Assembly: GCA_029266935.1 (NCBI GenBank)
Contig: JAQSVY010000223.1
Span: 1-5,527, forward strand
DNA: 5,527 nucleotides
Source: Burkholderiales bacterium
Lineage (GTDB): Bacteria > Pseudomonadota > Gammaproteobacteria > Burkholderiales > SG8-39
Direction: 5' to 3'
In this document: positions 4,788-5,527 of the stretch, piece by piece
Layout of the letters: each line of letters begins with the position of its first letter
Numbering within the stretch: position 1 is the first letter of the stretch
Translations under genes and position numbers: made by a program
Notes under the pieces: model-generated
What the model was told of the DNA's origin: nothing
What the model saw: only the letters and a program-made list of their open reading frames with translations
Databases searched by the model: none

Positions 4788-5527
4788 ATGGAAGACTGGT
4801 CCGTTGACGACGACAGGCCGCATCTGCGGCGCGACGAGAGCTTCCCCTCGTGGCTGGTGCCGGCGCTCGCCATTGCGCTGGTCGTCGGTCTCGCCGGCAC
4901 CTACGCCTGGTGGCAGACGCGGGGTTTCTACGGCTGGTCGTTGCCCGCGGAAACCCCTGCCGTGCAGGCGCAGGCCGAGCCGGTGCCCAAGCCCGCCCCG
5001 GCGCCGCCGCCCAGCGCGCAGCCCGAGGTCCGGCATCCGCTTCCGGCGCCCGAGTCGCACGCGGCGGCGAAGCCGCTGCCCACGCTGGAGATGAGCGACA
5101 CGATGGCGCGCCATGCGCTGGTGGATCTGATGGGCCGCGAGGCGTTCGCCGAGATGGTTCTCCCCACTCAGCTCATCCGCCGCATTGTGGCGACGGTCGA
5201 CAACCTGCCGCGTGAGGCCGCGCCGCAGCGGATGATTCCGCTCAAGGCGGTCCCGGGAGCATTTGTCGTGAAGGGGGGCGGCGAGGAAGCAACCCTCGAT
5301 GCCGCGAATTTCGCGCGCTATGCGCCCTACGTGCGGGTGCTGGAGGCGCTGGATTCGCGCGCGCTCGTGTCGAGCTACGCCGGCGCCTATCCGCTGTTCC
5401 AGCGCGCCTACCGCGAGCTCGGTTTTCCCGAAGGGCACTTCAACGACCGCCTGATCGAGGCCATCGACGACATGCTCGCCGCGCCCGAGGTCGAGGGGCC
5501 GATCACCCTGATGCGGCCGAAGGTGCT
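4788..5527 (+). CDS. DUF3014-domain inner-membrane protein, 3' incomplete
   Basis: 246 residues are visible and the frame is still open at the window end. Residues 1-21 are polar and cytoplasmic, and 22-42 form one transmembrane helix (WLVPALAIALVVGLAGTYAWW). About 50-97 is an Ala/Pro-rich linker, probably spanning periplasmic space. From about 100 onward the sequence fits DUF3014: LIRRIVATVDNLPRE, a VPGAFVVKG turn, FARYAPYVRVLEALDSRALVS, YPLFQRAYRELGFPEGHFNDR, and APEVEGPITLMRPKV. The function of DUF3014 is unknown; the architecture implies a single-pass anchored protein with its domain outside the cytoplasm. It is divergent from the SagB-like locus. GC-rich codon use and the good Shine-Dalgarno sequence support a real, expressed gene. 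Confidence 0.88.
   Translation, partial: MEDWSVDDDRPHLRRDESFPSWLVPALAIALVVGLAGTYAWWQTRGFYGWSLPAETPAVQAQAEPVPKPAPAPPPSAQPEVRHPLPAPESHAAAKPLPTLEMSDTMARHALVDLMGREAFAEMVLPTQLIRRIVATVDNLPREAAPQRMIPLKAVPGAFVVKGGGEEATLDAANFARYAPYVRVLEALDSRALVSSYAGAYPLFQRAYRELGFPEGHFNDRLIEAIDDMLAAPEVEGPITLMRPKV

Noticed and set aside
4683..5438. Minus-strand extension of the SagB-like ORF to 5438
   Set aside because: It is low-complexity and antisense to the well-supported DUF3014 gene. Family homology begins at MRYHERTKHH (4682).
1..5527. CRISPR array, tRNA, rRNA, IS element or att site
   Set aside because: No regularly spaced repeats, cloverleaf, transposase/integrase motifs or terminal inverted repeats were found when reading both strands.

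Overview
The window is a high-GC, gene-dense bacterial chromosomal segment. Codon third positions are strongly G/C-rich, and the protein families present (DUF3014 inner-membrane protein, two-domain SagB-like nitroreductase, secreted YHS protein) point to a betaproteobacterium (Rhodocyclales/Burkholderiales/Nitrosomonadales type). This is inferred from family distribution and composition only; there is no rRNA or tRNA to place it.

Layout from left to right: (1) the 3' end of a peptidoglycan-binding-domain protein on + (1-268), which converges on a secreted YHS-domain protein on - (273-713). (2) A gene-free stretch (about 727-1044) that is rich in inverted repeats and ends in two tandem intrinsic terminators on +. 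(3) A small orphan protein of 65 aa on + (1057-1254), with a third intrinsic terminator just after it. The U tract of that terminator runs directly into the ATG of a BCS1-like AAA+ ATPase (1290-2333). (4) A four-helix membrane protein of unknown role on + (2365-2835). Its 3' end overlaps, tail to tail, a hotdog-fold acyl-CoA thioesterase on - (2807-3232). (5) A SagB/ThcOx-type nitroreductase-family locus on - (4682 down to 3275). The first half is an intact ORF, and the second half is broken by a frame change at the GTGA junction (3795-3798) and another near 3590-3600. (6) A divergent DUF3014 membrane protein on + (4788 to the window end, incomplete).

Most genes look like independent housekeeping or accessory units. 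Two places deserve attention. The first is the terminator-bracketed 65-aa protein plus AAA+ ATPase pair, with its unusual initiation region and structured leader; it resembles compact phage-style gene organisation and may be a functional pair. The second is the SagB-like gene, which appears to be decaying or mis-assembled. I see no CRISPR array, insertion sequence, integrase, tRNA or rRNA.
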